This document shows positions 29,886 through 38,952 of a stretch of DNA of 64,000 nt, piece after piece. The stretch comes from Terriglobales bacterium. GTDB lineage: Bacteria; Acidobacteriota; Terriglobia; Bryobacterales; Bryobacteraceae. The stretch covers positions 1 through 64,000 of the forward strand of contig JAIXQP010000005.1 in NCBI GenBank assembly GCA_027485675.1, written 5' to 3'. A program made the position numbers and the translations under genes. Numbering within the stretch: the first letter of the stretch is position 1; the number at the start of each line of letters is the position of its first letter. The notes below the pieces were generated by a model. That model searched no databases. It was not told the DNA's origin and saw only the letters and a list, made by a program, of their open reading frames with translations.

Positions 29886-30397
29886 TGGCCCGCATGCGCG
29901 TGCCCAGCGGGTTTCTGCTGGTGGCGGCCTTCGGCTGGTTCGCCCAGCCCACCCCGGCGTCTCTGCTCTCCGGCATCCCGGTTTCGCTGGCGGGTCTGGC
30001 GTTGCGCGCCTGGGCCGCGGGGCATCTTGAAAAGAACCAGAAGCTGGTCGCTAGCGGACCCTACCGGTTCCATCGCAACCCGCTCTACGCCGGGACGCTG
30101 ATCACCGCTCTCGGCCTCGCTGTCGCGGCCGGACGCTGGGAGTTGGCGGTGCTGTTCGCGGCCGTCTTCCTGCTCGTGTACCTGCCGGTGATGGAGCTCG
30201 AAGAGCAGCATCTGCGGGGCTTGTTTCCGGACTATGCGGCCTTTGCCGACCGCGTCCCCCTGCTGATCCCGCGCTTCCCCGGCTTGCCGCCCACGGCGCC
30301 GTTCCGCGGGTGGCTCTACCAGAAGAATCGCGAGTACCAGGCGCTGCTCGGCTTCCTCGCCGGTCTCGGCTATCTGACGTGGAAGGCTATGGCTTAA
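29846..30397 (+). CDS. Membrane methyltransferase, ICMT/PEMT-like
   Basis: A 183-residue membrane protein with several hydrophobic segments and the SAM-binding motif region of the isoprenylcysteine/phospholipid methyltransferase fold: 'ASGPYRFHRNPLYAG' and later 'MELEEQHLRGLFPDYAAF'. Its substrate is unknown; bacterial members act on varied lipids or small molecules. It overlaps the GT9 gene by 40 nt and the convergent acetyltransferase gene by 11 nt. Confidence 0.8.
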   Translation: MPRYLFPKPYADLVARMRVPSGFLLVAAFGWFAQPTPASLLSGIPVSLAGLALRAWAAGHLEKNQKLVASGPYRFHRNPLYAGTLITALGLAVAAGRWELAVLFAAVFLLVYLPVMELEEQHLRGLFPDYAAFADRVPLLIPRFPGLPPTAPFRGWLYQKNREYQALLGFLAGLGYLTWKAMA

Positions 30398-31169
30398 GGA
30401 GCGTCACTTTCGTGTACGCGAGCCGAAACCCGCATTTTTCGTAGTTCCGCTGGGAGGCGCTGCCCGGCTCCGTATCCGCCGTGGCCAGGTCGCAACCGGC
30501 GCGCGCGGCCACCGCGAGACGTTCCCGGATGAGCTTCAACTGCAACCCGGCCCGGCGGTACCGCCGGATGGTGCCGTCGCACTGAAACAGCGCCAGGCCT
30601 TCGTGGAGGCACAACTGCGCGCCGGCCAGCGCCGCGCCGTCATGGCGGATGAGAAAGCTTTGCGTCTGCGGCATGCCGTGCAAGGTGTTGCAGAGTTCGA
30701 GCGCAGGTTGCGTGACGAGGTCGAAAAAGGACTCGCTCATGGGCGGGCCCCACTCCGCGGCGTCCTCCGCCAGCACGACGTCGGGATCGGGGTCCGCGAT
30801 GTCGGTGGCCGAGAGCGGGCGGAACAACGTGTTTTCAAACGCGCCAATCTCGTAGCCGCGCCGCGAGAGATACGTGAAAATCGCTGCATCGGCGAACGGG
30901 CTGAGGACGAACGTGACGGGCGCCATCCGCTCCTCGTAAAAGGCCTCCACCGCGTCCAGGTCTGCCTCGAGCGTCGGCGCCTCCATGCCGGCGCCTTTGA
31001 TCTGCGTCAGCGGTGAGGTCTCGTCAAGAAAAGCCGCCGTACCGCTGCCGCAAGGGATCCAGGCGGCAGCGGAGTGCGGGTATATCCGGTTGTGGGTGGT
31101 AACGCTCCACCGGGCAATCGCCGCCGCGGCCTGCTCGAGCCGGAGGGCGAGCGGAAGATCAGCGTACAT
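30387..31169 (-). CDS. GNAT-fold acetyltransferase-like protein
   Basis: A 260-residue protein whose C-terminal half looks like a GNAT domain: strands 'GAALAGAQLCLHEGLALFQCDGTIRRYRRAGLQ' region (motif A-like R-x-x-G at 'RRYRRAGLQ'), then 'TEPGSASQRNYEKCGFR', the usual 'N...y.k.GF' ending. The N-terminal half is a diverged repeat-like region. Acceptor unknown. It begins 5 nt after the FKBP gene stop, so the two are probably co-transcribed. Confidence 0.7.
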   Translation of the reverse strand: MYADLPLALRLEQAAAAIARWSVTTHNRIYPHSAAAWIPCGSGTAAFLDETSPLTQIKGAGMEAPTLEADLDAVEAFYEERMAPVTFVLSPFADAAIFTYLSRRGYEIGAFENTLFRPLSATDIADPDPDVVLAEDAAEWGPPMSESFFDLVTQPALELCNTLHGMPQTQSFLIRHDGAALAGAQLCLHEGLALFQCDGTIRRYRRAGLQLKLIRERLAVAARAGCDLATADTEPGSASQRNYEKCGFRLAYTKVTLLKP

Positions 31170-31174
31170 GAAGC

Positions 31175-31615
31175 TCAGATGATCAGTTTCGAGGCGATCG
31201 ATTCGAGTTGAATCTTGAAGGTCAACGCTTCTCCGGCCAGCGGATGGTTGCCGTCCAGGGTGATCTTGTCGTCCTCGATGCCCACCACCCGCACCACAAA
31301 GGCTTGGCCGCCGCCGGAGAGTTGGAGTTCCAACCCCTCTTCAATCTCGATGTCTTCCGGGAAACGGTCCCGCTCGACTTCAATGATCATTTCGGGGTTC
31401 GACGGGCCGTAGGCATCCTCGGGTTGGATGGTCGTGACGACGGACTGGCCGGGGGAGAGGCCAATCACTGCTGCGTCAAAGCCGGGGATTACTTGGCCGG
31501 TGCCGAGCGTAAACTCCAGCGGCTCGCGGCCTTCAGACGAATCAAAAATAGTGCCGTCAGCGAGGGTACCTTGATAATGAACCTTCACCTTGTCGCCGGC
31601 TTGCGCTGTAATCAT
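31175..31615 (-). CDS. FKBP-type peptidyl-prolyl isomerase, SlyD-like
   Basis: A 146-residue isomerase with the SlyD arrangement: an FKBP half (VHYQGTLADGTIFDSS, 'PGFDAAVIGL') interrupted by the insert-in-flap chaperone region (about 70-120, 'EDAYGPSNPEMI'), closing with 'GNHPLAGEALTF'. It lacks the histidine-rich metal tail of E. coli SlyD. It should catalyse prolyl isomerisation in the cytoplasm. Confidence 0.92.
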   Translation of the reverse strand: MITAQAGDKVKVHYQGTLADGTIFDSSEGREPLEFTLGTGQVIPGFDAAVIGLSPGQSVVTTIQPEDAYGPSNPEMIIEVERDRFPEDIEIEEGLELQLSGGGQAFVVRVVGIEDDKITLDGNHPLAGEALTFKIQLESIASKLII

Positions 31616-31638
31616 CGTCCGCAGTGTATCACTGCGGG

Positions 31639-32931
31639 TCAGCTGTTCGACAGGGAAACGAGTGCCGTTACCGTTTCGCGGAGACTCTTGTTCGTGCGCT
31701 GGAGGGCTTCCGCGGACTGGTTGGCCGAGGCGGCGGAAGCCGCGTTCGCCTGGCTGAGCCGGCCGATCTCGCTGACGGCAATCTGCACACTATGGATCTG
31801 GCGCCGTTGCGCCTCGGATTGAGCGGCGAGCCCGTTCACCTCGGCGGCCATTGCCCCGGACTGGCTCACCGCGGATTCGAGCAACTGCCGGACTTCGGTG
31901 CTGAGCGCGCGGACCGTGGCCGTCTCGGCGAGCACCAGATTCACCTGCTCTTCGGTCTGCTGCGCGGCCTGCGAGGACCGGAGCGAGAGCGAACGCACCT
32001 CGTCGGCGACGACGGCGAAGCCTGCCCCTGCCTCGCCGGCTCGCGCTGCTTCCACGGCCGCATTCAGGGCCAGCAGGTTGGTCTGGAAGGCAAAGTTCTG
32101 CACCGTGGCGGCGATGGTGCGGATCGCCTGGCCGGCGGCGACCAGCTCCCTCACCCGGTCATCCAAAACTGCCATCCGCTCCGCGCCGCCGGAGATCGAG
32201 GTAAGCGACTCACTCGAAAGCCGGTCGGAGCGCTTCGCCGTTTCGGTGATGGTGCCGATGTACTCCACCTGCTGGTCCAGGGAAGCGCCGCTCTGTTGAA
32301 CAGCCGCCGCCTGTTGATGCACCGCATGAGAGAGCTCCCCACTGGTCTTACAGATCGCCGCGACATGCTCGTCGAGAGCCTCCGCATTCATCTTAAGCTG
32401 AGCGGTCGCCAAGCCCTCGGCGATGGTGGATCGCGAAAGGGTCCGGGCGATCATGGCAGTAGGAATGGTTTCGGCCACTACAAACGCGGCATGCAGCAGC
32501 ACAACCGGAAAGGCCGCCTGGTAGTCGAACAGGCTGGCAGGAGCGACGAAGAAGAACAGAATATGGTGCACCGCAATCGTCCCCGCCGCGGCCAGAACCG
32601 CGAACTCATCGGCCAGCATCGTCAACACCGCCATGCTCGCAAAAACATGGAAATGCCACTCGATCCCGCCCTTGCCCGCATGAATGTAGAGGGCGCTCGT
32701 GAACATCGTGGCCATCGCCAGCGTCACCGCCGTCAGCCGCGTGGCGGGCGCTTGCCAGCAGGCCACCGCGGGCAGTGCGGCGATAATCGCCGCTATCGCC
32801 AGCACCGGAAAGACCGCCACGCCATGGTAAGCGGCGATCACCGCCGCGAGCGGCAACTGCGCCAGCAGGATTCCGAGATAGCGGCGGTTGGCGACTTGGC
32901 GATAGCGGGAAAGATGTTGCTCGATCTTCAT
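31639..32931 (-). CDS. Methyl-accepting chemotaxis protein with multi-helix membrane sensor
   Basis: A 430-residue receptor. Residues 20-190 hold about six membrane helices with short loops and no large periplasmic domain; '[10 protein letters not shown]' and 'AVHHILFFF' place several histidines near the membrane. No HAMP is evident. Residues 200-430 form the coiled-coil signalling domain with the conserved hairpin '[19 protein letters not shown]', which binds CheA/CheW. It may sense something in or near the membrane. It lies 12 nt downstream of the CGC protein gene. Confidence 0.88.
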   Translation of the reverse strand: MKIEQHLSRYRQVANRRYLGILLAQLPLAAVIAAYHGVAVFPVLAIAAIIAALPAVACWQAPATRLTAVTLAMATMFTSALYIHAGKGGIEWHFHVFASMAVLTMLADEFAVLAAAGTIAVHHILFFFVAPASLFDYQAAFPVVLLHAAFVVAETIPTAMIARTLSRSTIAEGLATAQLKMNAEALDEHVAAICKTSGELSHAVHQQAAAVQQSGASLDQQVEYIGTITETAKRSDRLSSESLTSISGGAERMAVLDDRVRELVAAGQAIRTIAATVQNFAFQTNLLALNAAVEAARAGEAGAGFAVVADEVRSLSLRSSQAAQQTEEQVNLVLAETATVRALSTEVRQLLESAVSQSGAMAAEVNGLAAQSEAQRRQIHSVQIAVSEIGRLSQANAASAASANQSAEALQRTNKSLRETVTALVSLSNS

Positions 32932-32943
32932 GTGGGACTCCGT

Positions 32944-33441
32944 CTACAGGTTGTTGCTGGCACAGCCATACGCCGGCATCCGTTCCGGATCGCCTCCCGC
33001 ATGGAAAATTCGCATAAAAGTGAGGTCTTCGAGCGCCACCCCCGGCTGCGGCCGGTGTTTGGCGTATCCTCCCTGCCAGGTCCGGCCGCCCGGATCGGTG
33101 AGAGCCAGGCGAGGCCCCGAACGGACCGCGCTGACGGCCACTTCGAATCCGGCTCGCCGCAGGACCGCGGTCCATTCCGGCTGCGGCTGGTTCAGGTGGA
33201 CCCGCTCGCGCCAGCCCGGCTCAACTCCCCGCGCCGCCAAATGGCGAAATACCTCCGCCGAACAGCCGCAATCCACCCGCAATCGATGCGTGGCGGTCCA
33301 ATCGCGCCCATCCGCCGGAACGGTCTCGGCGCGCAGCGGCAAAACATGCGGCGCCATCCACCCCGCCATCACCATGCTCAATACGGCCGCCCAAGTGAAA
33401 AATCCACTCAAAAGCCAAATCGGTTGGGGGTATGACGGCAA
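32944..33441 (-). CDS. Membrane-anchored protein with CGC motif, thioredoxin-like
   Basis: A 165-residue protein from a TTG start, supported by CAGGAAG about 8 nt upstream. One membrane helix (8-27) is followed by a soluble part with 'VDCGCSAEVFRHL' (Cys58, Cys60), 'PEWTAVLRRAGFEV' and 'GYAKHR'. The strand-helix pattern and the cysteines after the first strand recall thioredoxin-like proteins, but the pair is CxC and not CxxC. Function unknown. It is co-transcribed with the chemoreceptor, so a link to sensing is possible. Confidence 0.6.
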   Translation of the reverse strand: MPSYPQPIWLLSGFFTWAAVLSMVMAGWMAPHVLPLRAETVPADGRDWTATHRLRVDCGCSAEVFRHLAARGVEPGWRERVHLNQPQPEWTAVLRRAGFEVAVSAVRSGPRLALTDPGGRTWQGGYAKHRPQPGVALEDLTFMRIFHAGGDPERMPAYGCASNNL

Positions 33442-33484
33442 TTCTTTCTTCCTGAGTGGCTTATCGGTTAGCCCACCCGCCCCT

Positions 33485-33490
33485 TATAAT
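33485..33490 (+). promoter_or_regulatory. Probable -10 box of the phosphofructokinase operon
   Basis: TATAAT, with a start site expected about 28 nt before the ATG. A TAGGAG ribosome site follows at 33515-33520. No clear -35 hexamer is seen, so strength is uncertain. Confidence 0.45.
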
Positions 33491-33524
33491 GAAAGTCAAT
33501 ACTTAATCGCGAAATAGGAGATTC

Positions 33525-34709
33525 ATGGGTATTCAGCGTATCGGCATCCTGACCGGCGGCGGCGACGTCCCCGGCTTGAATTCGGTGATCAAGGGAGTCA
33601 CCTACCGCGCCACCGAACTCGGCATCGACGTGCTCGGCTTCCGGCGTGGCTGGGAGGGGCTCACGCACCTCAACCTGGACGACGAAGAATCCAAGAAGCG
33701 GTACCTGATGCCGCTCGACCGGCAGAACACGGCCACCATCGACCGCTTCGGCGGCACCCACCTGCATTCCAGCCGCACCAACCCGGCCCGGATGCGGAAA
33801 CTGCCGGCCTTCCTCAGCCCCGACAGCTTCACCCCCGAAACCGTCATCAAGAAGGGCGAAACCTTCACCGCCTACGACATCTCGAAGCACGTCCTCGCGA
33901 ACCTTGAAAAGCTCGGCGTCGATTGCCTCGTCGCCATCGGCGGCGATGACACCCTCAGCTACGCCCAAAAGCTCCACAAACAGGGCTTCCGCGTGGTCGC
34001 CGTGCCCAAAACCATGGACAACGACGTCCGCGACACCGAGTACTGCATCGGCTTCTCCACCGCCATCTCCCGCGCCCACGACGCCATCCAGCGCCAGCGC
34101 ACCACCGTCGGCTCCCACGAACGCCTTGGCGTCTTCCGCATCTTCGGCCGCGACGCCGGCTACACCGCGCTCTACACCGCCTACGTCACCTCCATCCGCT
34201 GCGGCATCCCCGAGCACGCCTTCGACCTCGACAAGATGCTCGAACTGCTCGCCCGCGATAAACGCAACAACCCTTCCAACTACTGCCTCACCGTGCTCAG
34301 CGAAGGCGCCGCCTGGGAAGGCTATCAGGTGCAGGAATACGGCGAACCGGACGACTACGGCCACCGCCGCAAGATGAACGTCGGCGAACTCTTCGCCGAA
34401 CAGGCCAAGAAGCGCGCCGGCCTCGAAGCCATCGTCAGCGACCTCACCTACGACCTCCGCGGCGGCAGCCCGGATTTCGTCGACAAGATGGTCGCCACCA
34501 CCTTCGGCAACATGGCCTTCGACGCGATCCTCGCGGGCAAGAGCGGCCTGATGGCGGCGATCAATCATGGTTGCTACGCCATGGTCGAAATCCCCGATCC
34601 CAAGCTTGGACCGCGGAAGGTGGACGTCGAAACGATGTACAACACCGATCGCTACCGGCCCATCTACAGCAACAAACTCGGCATCCCGATCTTCCTGACC
34701 AAAGCCTAA
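33525..34709 (+). CDS. pfp: 6-phosphofructokinase, pyrophosphate-dependent type
   Basis: A 394-residue phosphofructokinase (glycolysis: fructose-6-phosphate to fructose-1,6-bisphosphate). The phosphoryl-donor site reads GGDDT (139-143) where ATP enzymes have GGDGS, and PKTMDND (161-167) where ATP enzymes have PGTIDND. Asp at the first site and Lys at the second are the established marks of pyrophosphate use, which would make the step reversible. The catalytic aspartates of MDND are intact. The methyltransferase gene starts at the very next base. Confidence 0.88.
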   Translation: MGIQRIGILTGGGDVPGLNSVIKGVTYRATELGIDVLGFRRGWEGLTHLNLDDEESKKRYLMPLDRQNTATIDRFGGTHLHSSRTNPARMRKLPAFLSPDSFTPETVIKKGETFTAYDISKHVLANLEKLGVDCLVAIGGDDTLSYAQKLHKQGFRVVAVPKTMDNDVRDTEYCIGFSTAISRAHDAIQRQRTTVGSHERLGVFRIFGRDAGYTALYTAYVTSIRCGIPEHAFDLDKMLELLARDKRNNPSNYCLTVLSEGAAWEGYQVQEYGEPDDYGHRRKMNVGELFAEQAKKRAGLEAIVSDLTYDLRGGSPDFVDKMVATTFGNMAFDAILAGKSGLMAAINHGCYAMVEIPDPKLGPRKVDVETMYNTDRYRPIYSNKLGIPIFLTKA

Positions 34710-35351
34710 ATGGGTCTGTTCGATCGGTTTGTCAAAAAGAAACCGGAGTTGACGGCGGATCTGCGCGAGCGGATCCGCCGTTCGTTTGAAGAGGCAGCCG
34801 CCGACGAGGAGCACTTCCCCTCGACGATCGACCCGCGCATCCTCCACGTCCGCGTCCTCGTCGAAACCTTCGGCGATCTCAACGGCCAACGCGTGCTCGA
34901 CGCCGGCTGCGGCAAGGGCCGCTTCGCCCGGGCCCTACTCGCCGAGTTCCCGCAAGCCTCCCTCTGCGGCATGGATATCGCCGAGGCCATGCTGCGCCAC
35001 GTGCAGCCCCCGCTGTGGCCCACGGCCGGCTCCCTCACCCAGTTACCCTTCGCCACGGCCGCCTTCGACGCCGCCTACGCCACCGAGTCGCTCGAACACG
35101 CCGTCGATATCGAAACCGCCGTCGCCGAACTCTGCCGCGTCGTTAAACCCGGCGGCGCCATCGTCATCATCGACAAGAACAAAGACCACTGGGGGCGTTT
35201 TGAAACCCCGGCCTGGGAACGCTGGTTCGGCCAGCAGGAGCTCGAAAAGATGCTCCGCCAACACTGCCGCCAGGTCACCAGCCGGCCCATTTCGTATTGG
35301 GAAGACGTGGATCCGGACGGCCTCTTTCTTGTATGGATCGCCCGCAAGTAG
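34710..35351 (+). CDS. Class I SAM-dependent methyltransferase
   Basis: A 213-residue methyltransferase of the Methyltransf_11 kind. The SAM site is VLDAGCGKGRFA (about 62-73), followed by the acidic 'GMDIAEAML' and 'FDAAYATESLEHA' segments. Acceptor unknown. Its ATG directly follows the phosphofructokinase stop, so they share a message, though no functional link is evident. Confidence 0.85.
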   Translation: MGLFDRFVKKKPELTADLRERIRRSFEEAAADEEHFPSTIDPRILHVRVLVETFGDLNGQRVLDAGCGKGRFARALLAEFPQASLCGMDIAEAMLRHVQPPLWPTAGSLTQLPFATAAFDAAYATESLEHAVDIETAVAELCRVVKPGGAIVIIDKNKDHWGRFETPAWERWFGQQELEKMLRQHCRQVTSRPISYWEDVDPDGLFLVWIARK

Positions 35352-35360
35352 AATAGGGGC

Positions 35361-37598
35361 GTGCGGTGGAGCCTATTTCTCATTGCGTGGGTCGCCTTGG
35401 CGCAGCCCCTGGTCTTGGCGCAGATAAAGCCAAAGCTCTGGTGGAGCTTTACACCCCTGCGTCCGGTGGAAGGTTCGATCGACGGCCACGTCCGCGCCGG
35501 CCTCGTGAAGAAGAGCATCGCGCCCAACCCCCGCGCTGACGCCCGCACCCTCCTCCGCCGCCTCCACCACGACCTCACCGGCCTGCCGCCTACCGAAGCC
35601 GAAGCCCAGGCCTTCCTGGCCGATCCCAACGTCCCCCAACTCGTCGACAAACTCCTCGCCTCGCCCCACTTCGGCGAACGCTGGGGCCGGCACTGGCTCG
35701 ACGTCGCCCGCTACGGCGAAGACGATTTCCACGGCACGGCGCCCCACCCCTACTCGAACGCTTGGCGCTATCGCGACTGGGTCGTCCAGGCCTACAACGA
35801 CGACATGCCCTACGACCTGTTCGTCAAGGCGCAGGTGGCCGGCGATCTGCTTCCAGGCAAGGAGAAGTATCTCGGCGGCCTGGGCCTGTTCGGCCTCGGG
35901 CCCTGGTACTATGGCATCTCGCAGCCGCCCCAGGCCCGCGCCGACGAGCGCCACGACCGCATCGACATGGTCACCCGCGGCTTCCTCGGTGTCACCGCCG
36001 CCTGCGCCCGCTGCCACGACCACAAGTACGATCCCATCTCCCAACGCGACTACTACGCCCTCGGCGGCGTCTTCGCCAGCACGGCGTACAAAGAGTATCC
36101 GCTCGCGCCCCAAGAACAGGTGGCCCGCTACGAAGCCCACCAGAAGAAGATCGCCAAGCAGGAGAAGGCCATCAACGCCTTCCTCGAACAGCAGCGCGAA
36201 CAACTGGCCGAAATCCTCTCCCACCGCATCGCCGACCTCATGACCGGCACCGGCGATCTCGACGCCGACCTGGCCAAGCGCTGGCGCGAGTACCTTGCCA
36301 AGCCCGACGAAGATCAGCCCTTCCGCGCCGAATGGGACCGGAAGAAGGACCGCGCCGCGGCCGAAGCCTACCAGGCCCTGGTCCTCGCCGTCGCCGAAGA
36401 GAAGAAGACGCTCGACGCCGAAAACGCGAAACGCGTCGCCCGGGCCGCCCCGCCGCCCACCAAGCGCCGCGTCGTCATCCTGCCCGGCAACTATGACTCC
36501 GAAGCCGACTTCAACCCCGGCGCCTACATCCCCACCGAGTCGCTCGAACGCGACCGCTACACCCTCTGGCGCAAGATGTTCAGCGGCGACGGGGCCCTGC
36601 TCCGCGTCAAGGAGGTCGACCGCTTCCTCACCGGCGAATGGAAGCGCCACCTCGAATCCCTGCGGGCCGAACTCGACCGGCTGAAGAAGACGAGCCCGCC
36701 GCCCTATCCCTTCTTCCACGGCGTCGCCGAGCACGAAGAGCCCATCGACCTCGAACTCAACATTCGCGGCAACCCCGAGGATCTGGGCCCCAAAGTGCCC
36801 CGCCAATTCCTCACCGCGCTCGGCGGCGATCCGCTGGGGCAGGGAAGCGGCCGCCTGCAGTTGGCCGAAGCCGTTGTGCGTCACCCGCTCGCGGCCCGCG
36901 TGATGGCCAACCGCATCTGGGCCCACCTGTTCGGCCACGGCGTCGTGCGCACCCCCTCGAACTTCGGCCTGATGGGCGAACGCCCCGGCAACCCCGAACT
37001 GCTCGAATACCTCGCGTCGCGCTTCGTCGCCCTCCGCTGGTCGCCGAAGGCGTTGATCCGCGAGATCGTGCTCAGCGAGACCTACCAGGCCTCCAGCGCC
37101 CAAACCGCCGAAGCGCAGAAGGTGGACCCCGGCAACCGCCTCTTCTGGCGCGCCGAACGGCGGCGGCTGGACGCTGAATCCATGCGCGACATGCTGCTGG
37201 CCGTCACCGGCGAACTCGACCCGAAGGTCGGCGGCGAGTCCGCGCCGCTCGAGGACAAGCTGCGCCGCCGGACCGTCTACGCCCGGGTCGGCCGCTATCA
37301 GCAGAACGAGACCCTGGCGCTATTCGACTTCCCGAGTTCCAGCGTCAGCGCCGAACACCGCGCCGCCACCAACGTCCCGCTCCAGCGCCTCTTCTTCCTG
37401 AACAGCGACTTCATCAAGGAACGGGCGGCCACCTTCGCCCAGCGGGCGCCGACGGTCGAACGGGCCTATGCCCTGCTGTTCCAGCGAACCCCTTCGGCCA
37501 GGGAGAAGGAGCGGAGCGAACGGTTCCTGGCCGAAGCCTCGCCGGCCGAGTACGCCCAGGTTCTTTTGAGTGCAAACGAGTTTCTCTATGTGGACTAG
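35361..37598 (+). CDS. DUF1549/DUF1553 protein (PSD1 type without the N-terminal cytochrome)
   Basis: A 745-residue exported protein (signal peptide 1-20, GTG start). DUF1549 follows at about 38-230 with 'SPHFGERWGRHWLDVARYG' and one CxxCH in 'CARCHDHKYDP' near residue 215. A charged coiled-coil-like middle precedes DUF1553 (about 480-740). Unlike the gene at 3882-6260 it lacks the PSCyt1 haem domain. Its DUF1501 partner overlaps its end by 11 nt. Confidence 0.85.
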   Translation: MRWSLFLIAWVALAQPLVLAQIKPKLWWSFTPLRPVEGSIDGHVRAGLVKKSIAPNPRADARTLLRRLHHDLTGLPPTEAEAQAFLADPNVPQLVDKLLASPHFGERWGRHWLDVARYGEDDFHGTAPHPYSNAWRYRDWVVQAYNDDMPYDLFVKAQVAGDLLPGKEKYLGGLGLFGLGPWYYGISQPPQARADERHDRIDMVTRGFLGVTAACARCHDHKYDPISQRDYYALGGVFASTAYKEYPLAPQEQVARYEAHQKKIAKQEKAINAFLEQQREQLAEILSHRIADLMTGTGDLDADLAKRWREYLAKPDEDQPFRAEWDRKKDRAAAEAYQALVLAVAEEKKTLDAENAKRVARAAPPPTKRRVVILPGNYDSEADFNPGAYIPTESLERDRYTLWRKMFSGDGALLRVKEVDRFLTGEWKRHLESLRAELDRLKKTSPPPYPFFHGVAEHEEPIDLELNIRGNPEDLGPKVPRQFLTALGGDPLGQGSGRLQLAEAVVRHPLAARVMANRIWAHLFGHGVVRTPSNFGLMGERPGNPELLEYLASRFVALRWSPKALIREIVLSETYQASSAQTAEAQKVDPGNRLFWRAERRRLDAESMRDMLLAVTGELDPKVGGESAPLEDKLRRRTVYARVGRYQQNETLALFDFPSSSVSAEHRAATNVPLQRLFFLNSDFIKERAATFAQRAPTVERAYALLFQRTPSAREKERSERFLAEASPAEYAQVLLSANEFLYVD

Positions 37599-38952
37599 AC
37601 GAGAGCTATTGGCCCGCACGGGATTAGGCTTCGGCGGCGTCGCCCTGTCGCAACTGCTGGCCGCCGACGCCTTCGCCCCCAAGGCCCCGCATTTCCCGGC
37701 CAAGGCGAAGCACGTGATCTATCTCATCCTCAACGGCGGCATGTCGCAGGTGGATACGTTTGATCCCAAGCCCGCGCTGACGAAGTACAACGGCCAGCCC
37801 ATGCCCGGCGGCAACCCGAAGACCGAACGGGTGACGGGTTCGCTGATGCAGTCTCCCTTCGCGTTCCGGCAGCAGGGGCAGAGCGGCATTCCCGTCAGCG
37901 AAATCTTCCCGCGCATCGGCGCGCAGATCGACAAGTTCACCGTGATCCGGTCGATGTACAACGACGTACCGAACCACGAGCCCTCGCTCTTCATGACCAA
38001 CTGCGGCGCCATTCAGCCGGGGCGGCCCTCGCTCGGCAGTTGGCTGACGTACGGACTCGGCACCGAGAACCGGAACCTGCCGGGCTACGTCGTCATGTGC
38101 CCGGGCACGCCGGTCGTCGGCCCGCCGCTGTGGGAGAGTGCGTTCCTCCCCGCCGTCTACCAGGGAACGTTCATCGGGATCAACGAAACGGATCCGAAGA
38201 AGCTCATCAAGTACGTGGACCGCGGCAAGACGGCCCCCGAGGCCCAGCGGCGGCAGCTAGACCTGCTGAAGGCGCTGAACGAAGAGCATCTCGCCGCGCG
38301 CCGCGGCGATGGACAGTTGGAGGCGACCATCGAGTCGATGGAGATCGCCTACCGGATGCAGACCGAAGGGCCGGAGGTGTTCGACTTAGCCAAGGAGACC
38401 CCGGCGACCCGCGAGCGCTACGGCGATTCGGCGTTTGGCCGCGGCTGTTTAATGGCGCGGCGCATGGTGGAAAAGGGTGTGCGCATGGTGCAGATCTACT
38501 TCGGCAACTCGCAGCCCTGGGATGCGCATGAAGACATTCAATCGCATGCGCGGCTCGCGCGGCAGGCCGATCCGGCTGTGGCGGCGTTGGTGCAGGATCT
38601 CGCAGAGCGCGGGCTGCTGAACGAAACGTTGGTCGTCGTCGGGACGGAGTTCGGGCGGACGCCGGCCGTCGAGACCGGGTCTACCACCAAGCTGCACAAT
38701 GGGCGCGACCACAACTCGCTCGGCTATTCGATTTTGCTGGCCGGCGGCGGTGTGAAGGGCGGCTACGTGCACGGGGCGACCGACGAGTTCGGCTACAAGG
38801 CCGTCGACAAGCCCGTCCATCCGCATGACCTGAATGCGACGCTGCTGCACCTGATGGGGCTCGATCACACGAAGCTGACCTACTTCTATAGCGGACGGCA
38901 CTTCCGGCTCACCGACGTGCACGGCGAGCTAGTGCGGGACATCCTGGCCTAG
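37588..38952 (+). CDS. DUF1501 protein (second copy)
   Basis: A 454-residue DUF1501 protein. I take the ATG at 37588, which gives a Tat-like start 'MWTRRELLARTGLG'; an in-frame GTG at 37570 is also open. The body matches the copy at 2471-3874 (VIYLILNGGMSQVDTFDPKP, 'HNGRDHNSLGYSILLAGGG'). It is the partner of the upstream DUF1549 gene. Its last 24 nt overlap the convergent CRTAC1 gene. Confidence 0.85.
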   Translation: MWTRRELLARTGLGFGGVALSQLLAADAFAPKAPHFPAKAKHVIYLILNGGMSQVDTFDPKPALTKYNGQPMPGGNPKTERVTGSLMQSPFAFRQQGQSGIPVSEIFPRIGAQIDKFTVIRSMYNDVPNHEPSLFMTNCGAIQPGRPSLGSWLTYGLGTENRNLPGYVVMCPGTPVVGPPLWESAFLPAVYQGTFIGINETDPKKLIKYVDRGKTAPEAQRRQLDLLKALNEEHLAARRGDGQLEATIESMEIAYRMQTEGPEVFDLAKETPATRERYGDSAFGRGCLMARRMVEKGVRMVQIYFGNSQPWDAHEDIQSHARLARQADPAVAALVQDLAERGLLNETLVVVGTEFGRTPAVETGSTTKLHNGRDHNSLGYSILLAGGGVKGGYVHGATDEFGYKAVDKPVHPHDLNATLLHLMGLDHTKLTYFYSGRHFRLTDVHGELVRDILA

